Below, in pieces: positions 45,470 to 57,962 of a DNA stretch of 64,000 bases (position 1 is its first letter; every line of letters begins with the position of its first letter). A program made the translations under genes and the position numbers. The notes beneath the pieces were generated by a model. It did no database searches, was not told where the DNA came from, and saw nothing but the letters and a program-made list of their open reading frames with translations. This stretch comes from Gerris lacustris (lineage: Eukaryota; Arthropoda; Insecta; Hemiptera; Gerridae): positions 45,328,967-45,392,966 of the forward strand of contig OX578284.1 of the NCBI GenBank assembly GCA_951217055.1. Reading direction: 5' to 3'.

Positions 45470-47680
45470 GTCGATGCCTTTGCCTAATTACGACTAAAGG
45501 TAACCATAACAATGTTTGGCATGGTAATGCTTTAAGAAATAGAGACGAAACGTAGGACCTTCTATACATTCTTCTAATGAAGGGGTTCAACGGAAAACTT
45601 AAAATAACATAGTTCCTCCAACCCATAAACCAGTTATTACGAATGATAGAAATCTTCTATCTGGCCTGAAATCATTAATTAATACAAAATTAGAACAGAC
45701 TATTGTTGATAGTTACATCGCGTAGGCTGGAGTAAGAAACCACTATTCAGTGGCTTCTATTAAACTAATAGGGTATATATAATATTAGTAAACTAATAGG
45801 GTGTGGAAATAAACATGTGTCTGAATTTTCTGATGAGACGACGATAAACAAAATATGCTCAAAATACTAAAAAAAGCTTTCACTAGCGAAAACAAAACTT
45901 TGGACTTTAAATTCTTTAAAGTCATCTTGATATATCTCAGGAAAAAGAGCGTCGATGAAAGTCATCTCAGAGAATTCAAAGAAGCTGTCTCTTCACGTAA
46001 TCCAAGCAAGTATTTTACGCGGAAAGACCGCTTCTTTGGATCTTTCTTAATGTCTAGGTTAACTCATAGCGTAACATAGAAGGATGTCAACTGTAGCCTT
46101 AGAACTATTCCGAAAGCCTCATTGAAACATATGTCGCCATATAATTATTCCTTTTAACTAACTGATGCATTTGCCAAAAAAAATGGTTGTTCACGAAAGA
46201 TACATTTATATCGTTCAAATAATCATTAAGAAGAACAAAAGAAAAGAGAGATCGTTTAAAATCAACTAGAAGCTCAGATTTAAATATTTGGTTTTGAGTT
46301 GTCGGCAAGAGAACAAAAGAAACAATGAAGGTGGGTATAAAAGAAGGTAAAGTATCCTTGGGTAGAATGATCCCCAGTGTCACCGCAGTATAATAATAGA
46401 ATCATTATAATATAGAGCTTCTTATAAACACTGAATTTATTCCTTCTGTTACAGGAGCCAGTGAAGATTATGCACAGACATGATCGGGCCACCAAGACAA
46501 CCAAACACAATGACATTAAAACAAAAAAACACAGAAGAAGAAGAAGAAAAAAACCATGTCAAGAAGATTTGAAGCCATCAGGTTTCTTAAGGATGACTCA
46601 TTAGTCCTTCTGAAGAACGTCAGAACAATGAATCCTTTATAACTCCATAATATGCTTTGCTAAGCATCTTATGACTCGTTTAAACGAAATATCAATTATT
46701 AAAGTAAACATAATCGGATTACTTAAAGAACAAATAATTGAGAAGCTTAGTTTAATGGATAAATAATCATTTTATCATTTGGTATAGTTAAATTATATGG
46801 TACATTTATTAAACATCAATTAATTAAGGAGAAAATTATTCAAATTATATACCATTTTCAATTAATGTTCGATTTCAAGAGAAGTGAGATTACTTCCACA
46901 CGTCAGTCACGTCCTGCATTTAAATATATGCTATTGGTAGAGCCATACAGAAAAGTGGTAAGGTCTGAACAAAATAGTGGCAAGAACTAAAGAATTCTAG
47001 TGAAGAATGAAAGCCGCAATTTTTTATCTTTTATCCTGTCATTGCATAGTTACAGGATACGAAAGTCTTTGTTTTTTGGTAAGTACCTGAATGTATTAGC
47101 CCATCAGAATTTAGTGAATAGTATTAAAGTAGCGGGTCTGGAAGACTTGGCAGGTCTGTGACACTGGATCTGAATATATAGAAATTCTAGCCAGTTAGCT
47201 TACCGTCTAGACAGTTTCCTTGAGAAACATTTCGACCTTGGTCCCACAGCATTACACCTTTACACTTTTTTGTGTAAGGTATAAAGTGCCCCGAAATATT
47301 TTTGAAACTCATTACGCTTTTTCAAACGTACAATTGAAAAGGCAAATTACGCTTTATTTTACAGAGTTTTAGGATACTTCTCTTAGCCAATAAAGTTAAA
47401 TGTTTAATGTAAACAACGATGACTTCAGTCAAACATTAGATCAATTTTTTTTACAATTTAAATTTAAAGAATTTCATTACCATCAGGTAAGATGACGACA
47501 AAGAACATATTATGTAAAATGTACAGTTAAATAATTACATGATCCTATGATAGAATAAAGTTTAAAAACAATGCACATTTTTATTGATAAATTACCATCA
47601 GGAAATATGGAGACGGAGAGTAATAAATCAAATATATCGAGGAAAGCTAAAAAATAGCTCAATTATTGACATACAATACA
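45470..47680. other. Intergenic DNA, no gene seen
   Basis: Frames at 45855-46079 (+), 46105-46383 (-) and 46280-46516 (-) have no known motif. A CTGATGAG near 45829 is not followed by a usable GAAA core and was not called a ribozyme. Confidence 0.35.
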
Positions 47681-47858
47681 GTCTGTATGAAATTAGTTTT
47701 AGTGCTTTGACAGCGCGGGAAATGCTAACAAATGGGTTAAGCCAATGAGAGCTCTGGATTTTGAATAGAATTAAAAATCCTGAGCTCTCATTGGATCCCC
47801 ACCCCATTTATTAGCATTTCCCTCGCTGTCAAAGCACTAAAATTCATGCAATACAGAC
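47681..47858. mobile_element. Snapback MITE (178 bp)
   Basis: One near-complete palindrome: GTCTGTATGA at the left pairs with ATACAGAC at the right, then TTTTAGTGCTTTGACAGCG with CGCTGTCAAAGCACTAAAA, then AAATGCTAA with TTAGCATTT, then CCAATGAGAGCTC with GAGCTCTCATTGG. The loop is about 15 bases. No coding capacity. Confidence 0.85.
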
Positions 47859-48604
47859 GGTCGTAGAGTCCACTAAACAGTTTCGTCGGCTTAGATATAC
47901 CATGAGATTGGATAACGTACCCAAATCAAACTATAAAAAACAAAGAAACCAGGCAGCAAAAGAAACAAATGGGAATGACAGCACCAAAACTATATTTTAA
48001 AAGTATGGAGTACCTTGGACCCAAGCATGAAATAGTAGGTTGGCTGAAACAATGGCGGTGTTTGGTAAACTCTTTGCATCATTTACACCGAATGGTAGAA
48101 GAGGACACGAATGTTATGTTGCAATAAAAACATGTTCACAACGAAGACAAATTCCCAACCTCCAGAATGTTATTTTAATCTCTTATTGTCAAACATTTGA
48201 AGCTCTGCTGCCACCGTTTGGATATCAATTAAGACTTTACATGGTTTGTTTGACAGAGCTAAAACAGACCATGAATATTGGTGTTTATTATCTGAATACA
48301 CATTATTTTTTTTAGCGTCAAGGTATGTGGTCGCTTTAAGCAAGTGATTACCCTAAAAATAATAATTCATACATAGGTATACTAATATAAAAGGAAGCAA
48401 CTTTAAGCAGATGACCATTATAAACTAAGGCTATAGGTACTACTCCATAGTAGTAATATATTATGGTTTCTTGCACGAAACAAAGAAAGTAGGCATTTCA
48501 GTATAAATCTGCTAAGTCCACTCTTGCATCCAATCCCGGTTATTTGTTAGGGCAAAAAAGTAGTCATTTTAAGTACAGTTAACCATTATGTGGAAAATAC
48601 CATT
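47859..48604. other. Intergenic DNA; one unassigned 91-codon frame
   Basis: The plus frame at 48040-48315 starts MAETMAVFGKLFASFTPNGR and lies in DNA of near-average composition. I recognise no domain, and no splice sites or conserved partner support it. Confidence 0.3.
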
Positions 48605-49105
48605 CAGCTTATAATGTTTTGTCAACATCGAGGATAGTGATCACATAAAGTAGGTGATTATTATCTGCAGACTATTCAGTTCATGATGTTTTGTCAAGAT
48701 CGAGGAGAGTGGTCACATAAAGCAGGTGTTTATTATCTGCCGACTATTTTCAGATCATGATGTTTTGTCAAGATCGAGTTGAGAGGTCACATAAAGCAGG
48801 TGTTTATTATCTGCAGACTATTTTCAGATCATGATGTTTTGTCAAGATCGAGTTGAGAGGTCACATAAAGCAGGTGTTTATTATCTGCAGACTATTTTCA
48901 GATCATGATGTTTTGACAAGATCGAGTTGAGAGGTCACATAAAGCAGGTGTTTATTATCTGCCGACTATTTTCAGATCATGATGTTTTGTCAAGATCGAG
49001 TTGAGAGGTCACATAAAGCAGGTGTTTATTATCTGAAGACTATTCAGTTCATGATGTTTTGTCAAGATCGAGAAGAGTGGTCATATAAAGCAGGTGGTCG
49101 TAACC
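48605..49105. repeat. 71-74-bp tandem repeat (about 7 copies)
   Basis: Units begin GTTTTGTCAAGATCGAG (48617, 48688, 48761, 48835, 48909, 48983 and 49055) and contain GGTCACATAAAGCAGGTG and TTATTATCTGCAGACTATT. The central units are almost identical, the outer ones diverged. Not coding. Confidence 0.92.
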
Positions 49106-49566
49106 ATAAAGCTCAAAGTTAATCCAAACATGGTCTTTTAGAAACCATTAAAATGTTTAACTTTATTTTTAGTGAGTAACTAAATTATCTACTTAAAAAA
49201 AATGTGTTGATTAAAAAAACACTATAATATTAAGACCATTACTTCATCGAAAATTAATTCATAAATCTTAGATTATTAAAAACAAAATTAAATTTTTCTC
49301 ACACGCCTTTTTTTAATTCTTTTAAATCGTCCCATTCAAAAAATAATAAAGAGGAGGAAAGATAAGGGGAAAAAAAGAAGAGTAAAGAATGATACATAAA
49401 TAATTGTATATATAAGAGTTAATTCGAAGCTAAGGAATCAACAGAGAGAGGGGGTAAGAGAAAAGCATTAATAATGACATCGTTTGGTACCTCGAAGACG
49501 TGTCACGATACGTGAATAATAAATATCTATACGTTAACCCTATTAAACGAGGGCCTCAGAGAAACC

Positions 49567-49568
<2 letters not shown>

Positions 49569-49660
<92 letters not shown>
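49569..49660. repeat. (TA)n microsatellite
   Basis: About 46 TA dinucleotides; source of a YIYI frame. Confidence 0.98.
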
Positions 49661-49664
<4 letters not shown>

Positions 49665-49921
49665 AAGAGTGTAATAAATTTTAAGTTTGTAGCTGTTCGT
49701 AGCGTCTGGGACGACTATAGTGGTGTTATAGAGATATAATTTCTTAACCTGACCATCGTATCTATTGAAAAGGACAAAATATCATAATAATAATGATACA
49801 ATAAAAACTCTCAAAATCATATTAAAGTGACAGCAAGGATTCGAGTTCCTTTGCCTATAAATTATACATAATAAAGGGTATCTTCAGGTAACCACTGCAT
49901 CCACACTTTATTATGTCACCT

Positions 49922-50022
<101 letters not shown>

Positions 50023-50267
50023 CATTAAACCATACCTTTAGTACTCTAGTAAACTCTAGTGTGAAGTAGGGGTTGAGGGACTTCCGCAATAAAGAGCAAA
50101 ATAATTTATTTAAATTATCCAGCCTGCGTCTAGTTATAGTCAAACAAAAACAAATAAGTATTTATTTAATAATAATTGGATGTGATATTCATCAGTGAAA
50201 ACTTACTTATTGCAAATAAGACAGAGAATCTCTCTTTTAGATAATTCTTGTTGGTCAAAAAATCGGA

Positions 50268-52560
50268 TTTTCTTTAGATTGTTAAACCCCTTATAATAAA
50301 ACAGAGGAGAGTAACAATCTAAAGAAGGTGTACGGAATGTTCTTCTTTAGATTGTTACTCGTCTTATAAAAACAGACGTATGATATTCCTTATCCTAAAG
50401 TACATTGGACTAAACTTTCCTTTGTCATAATAGTTATTTAGTCAAAGTCATTTATATTCTTTAAAAAAACAACAACAGGGGTGTAACAATCTAAAGAAGT
50501 ACCAACAAATTTTGTTCAGAAAATTGAATAAGCAATAAAAAAACAAAATTGGTCCGACAAACGTAAGCAAAACTTTTTCATATGCTTAGTATTAATAAGT
50601 TTAAATTGCATAATATTTAATAGATTAATTTATTATTGAATACATTTAAAACAAGTTCATTAGGTGTTTGTTTACCTAGTTTTCGTTTTTCAAAGTCAGA
50701 CCTATTTTAATTGATATCTCGTAAACCTCAAATCAATTCTTAAAAGCAAATAAAAGATTCTAGTCTATTCTATCTCTTGAACTAGATGGTTCCCGGATAT
50801 ATCCCGAATCCTAAATCCAGCGGATCCGACGATTTTAATTGATTGATTGATTTTGCGGCCAGAATTTAATAAATCTAGATCTTCCTGAGGAGACTTTGTC
50901 AGGGATTTTGTGAATCCCGACGGTCAGATCATCGTTTCAAACCCATTACAGGGATAATTTTTAAGGGAGTTTATCATGATGAGAGTAATTTTCAAGGGAG
51001 TTTCTCATGATGAGAGTCATTTTCAAGGGAGTTTCTCATGATGAGAGTCATTTTCAAGGGAGTTTATTATGATGAGAGTCATTTTCAAGGGAGTTTCTCA
51101 TTATGAGAATCATTTTCAAGGGAGTTTCTTATTATGAGAATCATTTTCAAGGGAGTTTCTCATTATGAGAATCATTTTCAAGGGAGTTTCTCATTATGAG
51201 AATCATTTTCAAGGGAGTTTCTCATGATGAGAGTCATTTTCAAGGGAGTTTCTCATGATGAGAGTCATTTTCAAGGGAGTTTCTCATGATGAGAGTCATT
51301 TTCAAGGGAGTTTCTCATGATAAGAGTCATTTTCAAGGGAGTTCCTCATGATGAGAGTCATTTTCAAGGGAGTTTCTCATGATGAGAGTCATTTTCAAGG
51401 GAGTTTCTCATTATGAGAATCATTTTCAAGGGAGTTTCTCATGATGAGAGTCATTTTCAAGGGAGTTTCTCATGATGAGAGTCATTTTCAAGGGAGTTTC
51501 TCATGATGAGAGTCATTTTCAAGGGAGTTTCTCATGATAAGAGTCATTTTCAAGGGAGTTCCTCATGATGAGAGTCATTTTCAAGGGAGTTTCTCATGAT
51601 GAGAGTCATTTTCAAGGGAGTTTCTCATTATGAGAATCATTTTCAAGGGAGTTTCTCATTATGAGAATCATTTTCAAGGGAGTTTCTCATGATGAGAATC
51701 ATTTTCAAGGGTGTTTCTCATGATGAGAGTCATTTTCAAGGGAGTTTTATCATGATGAGAGTCATTTTCAAGGGAGTTTCTCAATATAAGAGTTATATAA
51801 GAGTTTGTAACTGACTTTCATCATGAGCAACGCTCTTGAGATAAAGCCTTCATATTAAATACAAATCTAAACATTTAAGTCGTTTGCCAGGGAAAATCAA
51901 GTTCCCTACAAAATAGCCATAATTACAACATGGGAGAGGTCATGGAGGGAAGGAATTATTTTTATGTTAAAAATTCATTTTATAAATAAATGTAACCATA
52001 AAAAACCCGAAACAAGTAACAAATGGAAAAAAAAAACTGGACGAAGTAAACATGAAACTGTACATGAGAAAGTTTAGCACAGTTTTATCAGAATGTTTAG
52101 CACAGTTTTAACAGAAATTTGCTTAAGCAGGATTGGTCAGATTTGCGTAAGCAGGAAAGAGTAAGTTCAAGATTCCATAGAGCCAAAAAATCACCCTAAA
52201 AAGTTATTATACTATTTAACAATAATAATATGATTTTAGGCTTGAGTTAAGATAGACCATTTTTTGAGCTAAATTGCTTTTTAACATTAGGTATCTATAA
52301 TTTAGTAATTTAATATAGGTACCATCATTAAATACCCCTGTTTTTTTAGAATGTAAATTGATTTAATTATTTTACATTCCTTTGCCTAAATAACTATTAA
52401 GTCAAAGGGATGTTCAGTCCAATATACACTAGGACAAAGGAATATCAAACTTAAGTTTTTATAAAGGGAGTAACAGTCTAAAGAAGAACATTCCGTACAC
52501 CTTCTTTAGATTGTTACTCCCCTCTGTTATTTTATAAGAGGAGTAACAGTCTAAAGAAAA
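50268..52560. mobile_element. 2.3-kb element with ~250-bp terminal inverted repeats enclosing a minisatellite
   Basis: The left arm (50268-50510) and right arm (52320-52560) are complementary over most of their length. Both start TTTTCTTTAGA(T/C)TGTTA, share an inner AAGAAGGTGTACGGAATGTT, and continue with CAATATACACTAGGACAAAGG-like and AATAACTATTAAGTC-like words. The motif CTTTAGATTGTTACTCC recurs three times per arm in alternating orientation, like subterminal transposase sites. The interior holds a 31-bp minisatellite and no transposase. No target duplication could be identified. Confidence 0.75.
50952..51790. repeat. 31-bp minisatellite (about 27 copies)
   Basis: Units read GTCATTTTCAAGGGAGTTTC plus TCATGATGAGA; the end of each unit (CTCATGATGAG) is palindromic. 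Variants CTCATTATGAGAATC and GTTCCTCATG mark a 7-unit block (about 217 bp) that is duplicated (for example GTTCCTCATG near 51340 and 51557). Confidence 0.95.
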
Positions 52561-53267
52561 GCCATTTTATTTATAAAATAGGTAAACGAATAATAATAAT
52601 CTATATCGAGAAAAAAAGCGATATAATTAATTAAATAGCCATAAATTATTTAATTATATTTCCCTAACACATTTAATAATACGTATTTAAAAAATAATAT
52701 TGCCTAAATCCCTAATAATAAATTTAATAACAAAATGCAATTGAATAAAAATATGTAAAGCAATAAATCAAAATAAAGAAGAATAAATCTATTAATTTCT
52801 ATTGAAAAAATATAAAAGAAATGATTGTGAATGACAAAGTTTAAAAAAAATGGGTTCGTGCTGTCAAAGAAAGGATATAAGAAAAAAATCAAAAAAATCG
52901 CTGCCTTATAACAAGAAATTATTTACCACTTTAATAAGTTCGTAGCTTGACACAGATCTACAGTCTTTTATATTAACTTCTCATATTATTTTAATAATAT
53001 TAACCAAAGAAAAAGAGAAGAAACACATTTCAAGTTCTCCCCTTACTGTATGTTTAGAATTTTTGACGGTATATAAATAACAATTATGATAATTTGATAG
53101 GGTCTTATATATATTTATAAAAAAATCTTTTACACCCGTAACACAAAAAACAAACTTAAAATACACTTATAAAGGGAACCTACAAAAAAAAACTTATTTA
53201 TATGGGGAACTTATACGAAAAAAAAGAAATATAACTATATATTACGAGTAATAAAGAAATAAAACAC

Positions 53268-53271
<4 letters not shown>
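52561..53271. other. AT-rich DNA, no gene seen
   Basis: Low-complexity AT sequence; the 61-62-codon minus frames here are compositional. Confidence 0.35.

Positions 53272-53343
<72 letters not shown>
53272..53343. repeat. (TA)n microsatellite
   Basis: About 35 TA dinucleotides. Confidence 0.98.
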
Positions 53344-53346
<3 letters not shown>

Positions 53347-53472
53347 ATAAAATGATGATGTCAAAATGATAAAGGTAGAAAAAAGTTTTGGGAAGAAGGT
53401 CCTTATAGTAAAAAAGAGAAGTTTGTTTTATGTCCATTAAAATGACCACAAAAAAGTTGTTTAGTATTTTTT

Positions 53473-53489
53473 TGGCGCCCAACGTGGGG
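53473..53489 (+). promoter_or_regulatory. Orphan tRNA-Lys-type primer binding site
   Basis: TGGCGCCCAACGTGGGG is complementary over 17 nt to the 3' end of animal tRNA-Lys (CCCCACGTTGGGCG plus CCA). That is the primer site of many retroviruses and LTR retrotransposons. No LTR pair, gag or pol is visible around it, so it would be a relic of a 5' end. The surrounding T-rich and A-rich DNA does not show an LTR boundary CA. Confidence 0.5.
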
Positions 53490-54644
53490 ACTTCTCTCAA
53501 CCATCATAAGTGTGAAAGAACCACCAAAAAACATATCTCTTCACAGAAAATAAAAAATAACATCACATACATACAGACACAAAAAAGTTGTTAGAGAAGA
53601 ATAAAAAAGAAACTCATTCAGTGGATTATTTAGTGGTAACTAACACGGTATCCAAATAAATGTTTATTCTTTTTTTGGCTTCATGCGTTTCTTGTATTTC
53701 TCCAAGAAAACACGCACTCGAACGGCATTTCATTTATATTTCTTCGTGTGACCACATCCTTTCTTTCTTAAAGGTTTTTTTTTTTCTTTAAATATATATA
53801 GGTATATTCATGTTTATTTTTAATAAATGTTTTGTGTTCGTTAACCCTTTTCTTATTTTATGTGGGTAAATGTAGATGTTTGTGTAAGTCATTGGCTAAT
53901 TAAGTTCGTGTGTTTTGGTATGCTTTTTAATAATTTATTTATTCCAAATTATACTTGTATAATATATATTTCTTTTCAAATGGTTAAAAAAAAATTAAAA
54001 TTTTTTATTGTAGTTTCTTTGTCCCGTTACAAATTTTCACAACTTGTTCATTTGATGATACAAATGTTATAATTTATTCTTTCGAGATGATACAAATTTT
54101 CATTAGTTTTATATAGCGTTTTTTCTTTCTTCATTTTCAGATGAACTATGGTGCAACTCAGCAACGAAATTACTACAGAACTAAAGAATCTGTAAATTTA
54201 CTTCTTGACCAAAGTACTTGTTTCACCATTTTCGGAATCATACTTAAATAATTTAACATTATTTAGTCCTTTAACATTTATAATTATAATACATTTAGTT
54301 CATGAGCCTAACTATTATACCGTGCTTAAGCAGTAACTTAATAAAACATTTAGTATTCATTATTTACATTTTTAACATATAAAATTATTTCTTCATAAAC
54401 ACGTTTCACCATAAACAGCAGAAATTAATGATCCTCGAAATGAAACATTTAAAGTATTTTTTGACTTGCGACAATAAATTGAAAAAAAACACATTAGACC
54501 ATATAAAAAGTTTTCATAAATAGAAGAACACATTAAAGCCAAAGAGAGAAAGAAAAAAAAATAAATAAATAAAATCACCTCAAGTATGTATATTTCAAAA
54601 CCTAAATAAATTTAATACATATGATACTTCATTTAGATCTTAAA

Positions 54645-54647
<3 letters not shown>
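53490..54647. other. AT-rich DNA with one weak exon candidate
   Basis: At 54141-54251 a pyrimidine-rich acceptor (CTTTCTTCATTTTCAG) precedes 36 codons starting MNYGATQQRNYYRTKES and ending at TAA. It could be a short terminal exon, but without a partner exon or family match it is unproven. Elsewhere nothing is seen. Confidence 0.25.

Positions 54648-54714
<67 letters not shown>
54648..54714. repeat. (TA)n microsatellite
   Basis: About 33 AT dinucleotides. Confidence 0.98.
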
Positions 54715-54718
<4 letters not shown>

Positions 54719-55839
54719 TTTATAAATCCTTCTCATCTATTTTCAAGTTTGTTTGTTTTTAGAAACTATTTTAATAAGTGGCTTCATTTTGAAGAAAAAA
54801 AAAATCATTTTATAATGCCATCTACTTTTATAAGAAAAAAAAGATAATAAATAATATAACGAAATAGATAAAAAATTTAAAGATGGAGAAGAAAATGTAT
54901 TTATTCATTATTTTTTGTTTGAATTAACAAGATGGTGCCCACTCTTACACCCTAAAGCGCTATATATCATTTTATATATGCTTCTTTTTTTTTTCATTTA
55001 TTTTTACAAACATCCCTATTTAAATGATATATTTCGAAGCAAGAGGAAGGGATTAATTTTATAATAATATATACATATACAGATATAAGAAGTGTTATGT
55101 ATATAATAACGCCTTATTTATACACAGCAATAATCCTCAGGCTTATATTCATAATTTAATAAATAATTTTTGGAAGTTTCTAATTTAGGTATTTGGTTAT
55201 TATCTGCCCCGAAGCGAAGTATTTATTTATTTATTTATTTTTTTTAATTTTACTATAATGATGTTTACACTTAAGGCGTTTTCGTTGAAATAAATTAAGT
55301 CATGATTAATATATTTCCCATTCAAAAAGAAACAATGAAGTATTTCGAAAAAGTTACAACTCAATCTTTTTTTTAAAGTTAATTTCTAAGAAATAAGTAA
55401 ATTAATGTTTTCCTTTTTTTCTTTAAAATTACTTGAAATTATAATCTTAAAGTAGGGTGAAATATTACCTATCTTTAATTTTTTTTTCTAAATAAAATGA
55501 TTTACTCAATTCCTAATTAAATTGTTTACTTTTCGAAAGAGAATATAATTATACATCGCAGCGGAAATATTGTCTTTTATAAATGCTTGTAATATCATAG
55601 AAATCTGTAAGATATATTATTTTAATTTTTTCGTGGGTTTTTAAATTTTTAACTAAAATATATATATATATATACACACGGTTAAGCTACATTTTTATTT
55701 TTGGGAGGAGGGAGGGTTTAATAGTATAAGATAATTAAGTTTACTAGCGCCTCAAGCGGTTATAAGATAAAGTTTTAAAAATAAACAAAAAAATTAATTA
55801 ATTGAGTAGGTGTTTCACATCATTATCTTATAAACATAG

Positions 55840-55840
<1 letters not shown>
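54715..55840. other. AT-rich DNA, nothing recognised
   Basis: Long A/T runs and a short (TTTA)n near 55215-55232; no gene. Confidence 0.4.

Positions 55841-55933
<93 letters not shown>
55841..55933. repeat. (TA)n microsatellite
   Basis: About 46 TA dinucleotides. Confidence 0.98.
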
Positions 55934-55935
<2 letters not shown>

Positions 55936-56132
55936 CTCAAGGAAAATGGAGATGATAGAAAATATGTATTATATTTAAGTTAGTGAAAATTTAGAAGGAT
56001 GGCTTATTATTCTATAGGACGGATTTAAAATGCTTAAGTATTTTTCGGTAGTGCCTTAAGGGGACTTTAAAATTTATTTTAAGTACGGATCCCCTTAAGC
56101 TACTATCAAGTTGAAAGATTGGTTATTTAATT

Positions 56133-56765
<633 letters not shown>

Positions 56766-57058
56766 CTTTTAGTCGAATATTTCTTCACCTAAGTAACTCA
56801 GTGGTACAACAGTCCATAGATGGCCTATGATAATGCCTCTTTTAGTCGAATATTTCTTTAACTAACTCCGTGGGACAACAGTCCATGGATGGCCTATGAA
56901 AATGCCTCTTTTAGTCGAATATTTCTTTACCTAACTAACTCCTTGGCACAACAGTCCATGGATGGCCTATGAAAATGCCTCTTCTAGTCGAATATTTCTT
57001 TACCTAACTATCTAACTCCGTAGCACAACAGGCCATAGATGGCCTATGACAATGCCTG
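56766..57058. repeat. 70-73-bp tandem repeat (4 copies)
   Basis: Units start CTTTTAGTCGAATATTTCTT at 56766, 56838, 56908 and 56981, and contain ACAACAGTCCATGGATGGCC and ATGAAAATGCCT. Not coding. Confidence 0.9.
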
Positions 57059-57682
57059 CCTAATGGCTTATATAACTATTTATACTATTTTACTATTAAC
57101 TACTATTATATAATTTATTAGTATTTAATGGATGGCACGTGGTTAGTGCGTCGCTCCATCAACTTCATATAAACCTTACAATTTTAAGCTTTACCTGTCC
57201 TTCTCTTTCTTCTAATAAATTTGTCAGTAATTCTAATTCCTGTATGCACTTGCCCATCTTATATTAATTTTCTCTACTCTGCTTTCATTTTAGATTATAT
57301 CTCTATTTAATTTCGTCAAATCATCTTTTAAAAGTTGTATTTCTCTTGTTGCTTCCTCTTTCTCTCGTTTTGTTGGACGTCTCTTCAATCACTTTCTCCT
57401 TATTGTTGTCCGTATCATTTCTCAAACTTATGTTCACATTTCCTTTAGTCCTGATCCTCACTTCCTCTTTACACCCACTTCTTTTCGATAATCTATCTCA
57501 TATTTTCTTATGCTATGGCCCATAATTCCTTCAAATTCTTGTTAGAGTCATTTTTATTATGCATAAATTATTTCACTATTTTAACTGATTGTTAACCATT
57601 AGAGTCTTGAGTATTATGGAATCCAACATTTCAAAAAAACTAAATTATACAATTTAAAATGTATCTATATATCTATAAGCAT
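57059..57682. other. T/C-rich intergenic DNA
   Basis: Pyrimidine-rich on the plus strand between 57180 and 57560; no exon or RNA recognised. Confidence 0.35.
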
Positions 57683-57962
57683 AGCTTATTACTTATCACT
57701 TTATCACTTATGCATGTTTTCATGGATATTGAATAGAAATATTACTTATCACATAAGCATGTTTTCATGGAGGATTGAATTAACATATTTATTACTTTTC
57801 ACTTAAGCATGTTCTGATGGATATTGAATTGAAATATTACTTATCACTTATCACATAAGCATGTTTTCATGGAGGATTGAATTAACAGATTTATTCTCAC
57901 CACATAACCATGTTTTCGCATGGAGGAGTAAATTAACAGATTTATTACTTATCACTTAATAG
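57683..57962. repeat. ~55-60-bp tandem repeat (5 diverged copies)
   Basis: Units contain ACTTATCAC(A/T)TAAGCATG, TTTTCATGGAGGATTGAATT and AACAGATTTATT. Further single copies occur at about 58540-58650 and 59317-59370, where they carry an extra shared tail (CAGAATGGAA). Confidence 0.8.

Noticed and set aside
45540..45560. GACGAAACGTAGGACC, resembling the 3' half of a type I hammerhead
   Set aside because: No CTGATGA-like word in the preceding 60 bases.
45825..45850. CTGATGAG followed by ACGACGATAAAC, hammerhead-like
   Set aside because: The GAAA core is missing and no helix II of the right register forms.
48040..48315. 91-codon plus frame starting MAETMAVFGK
   Set aside because: No recognisable domain, splice context or neighbouring exon; kept only as unassigned.
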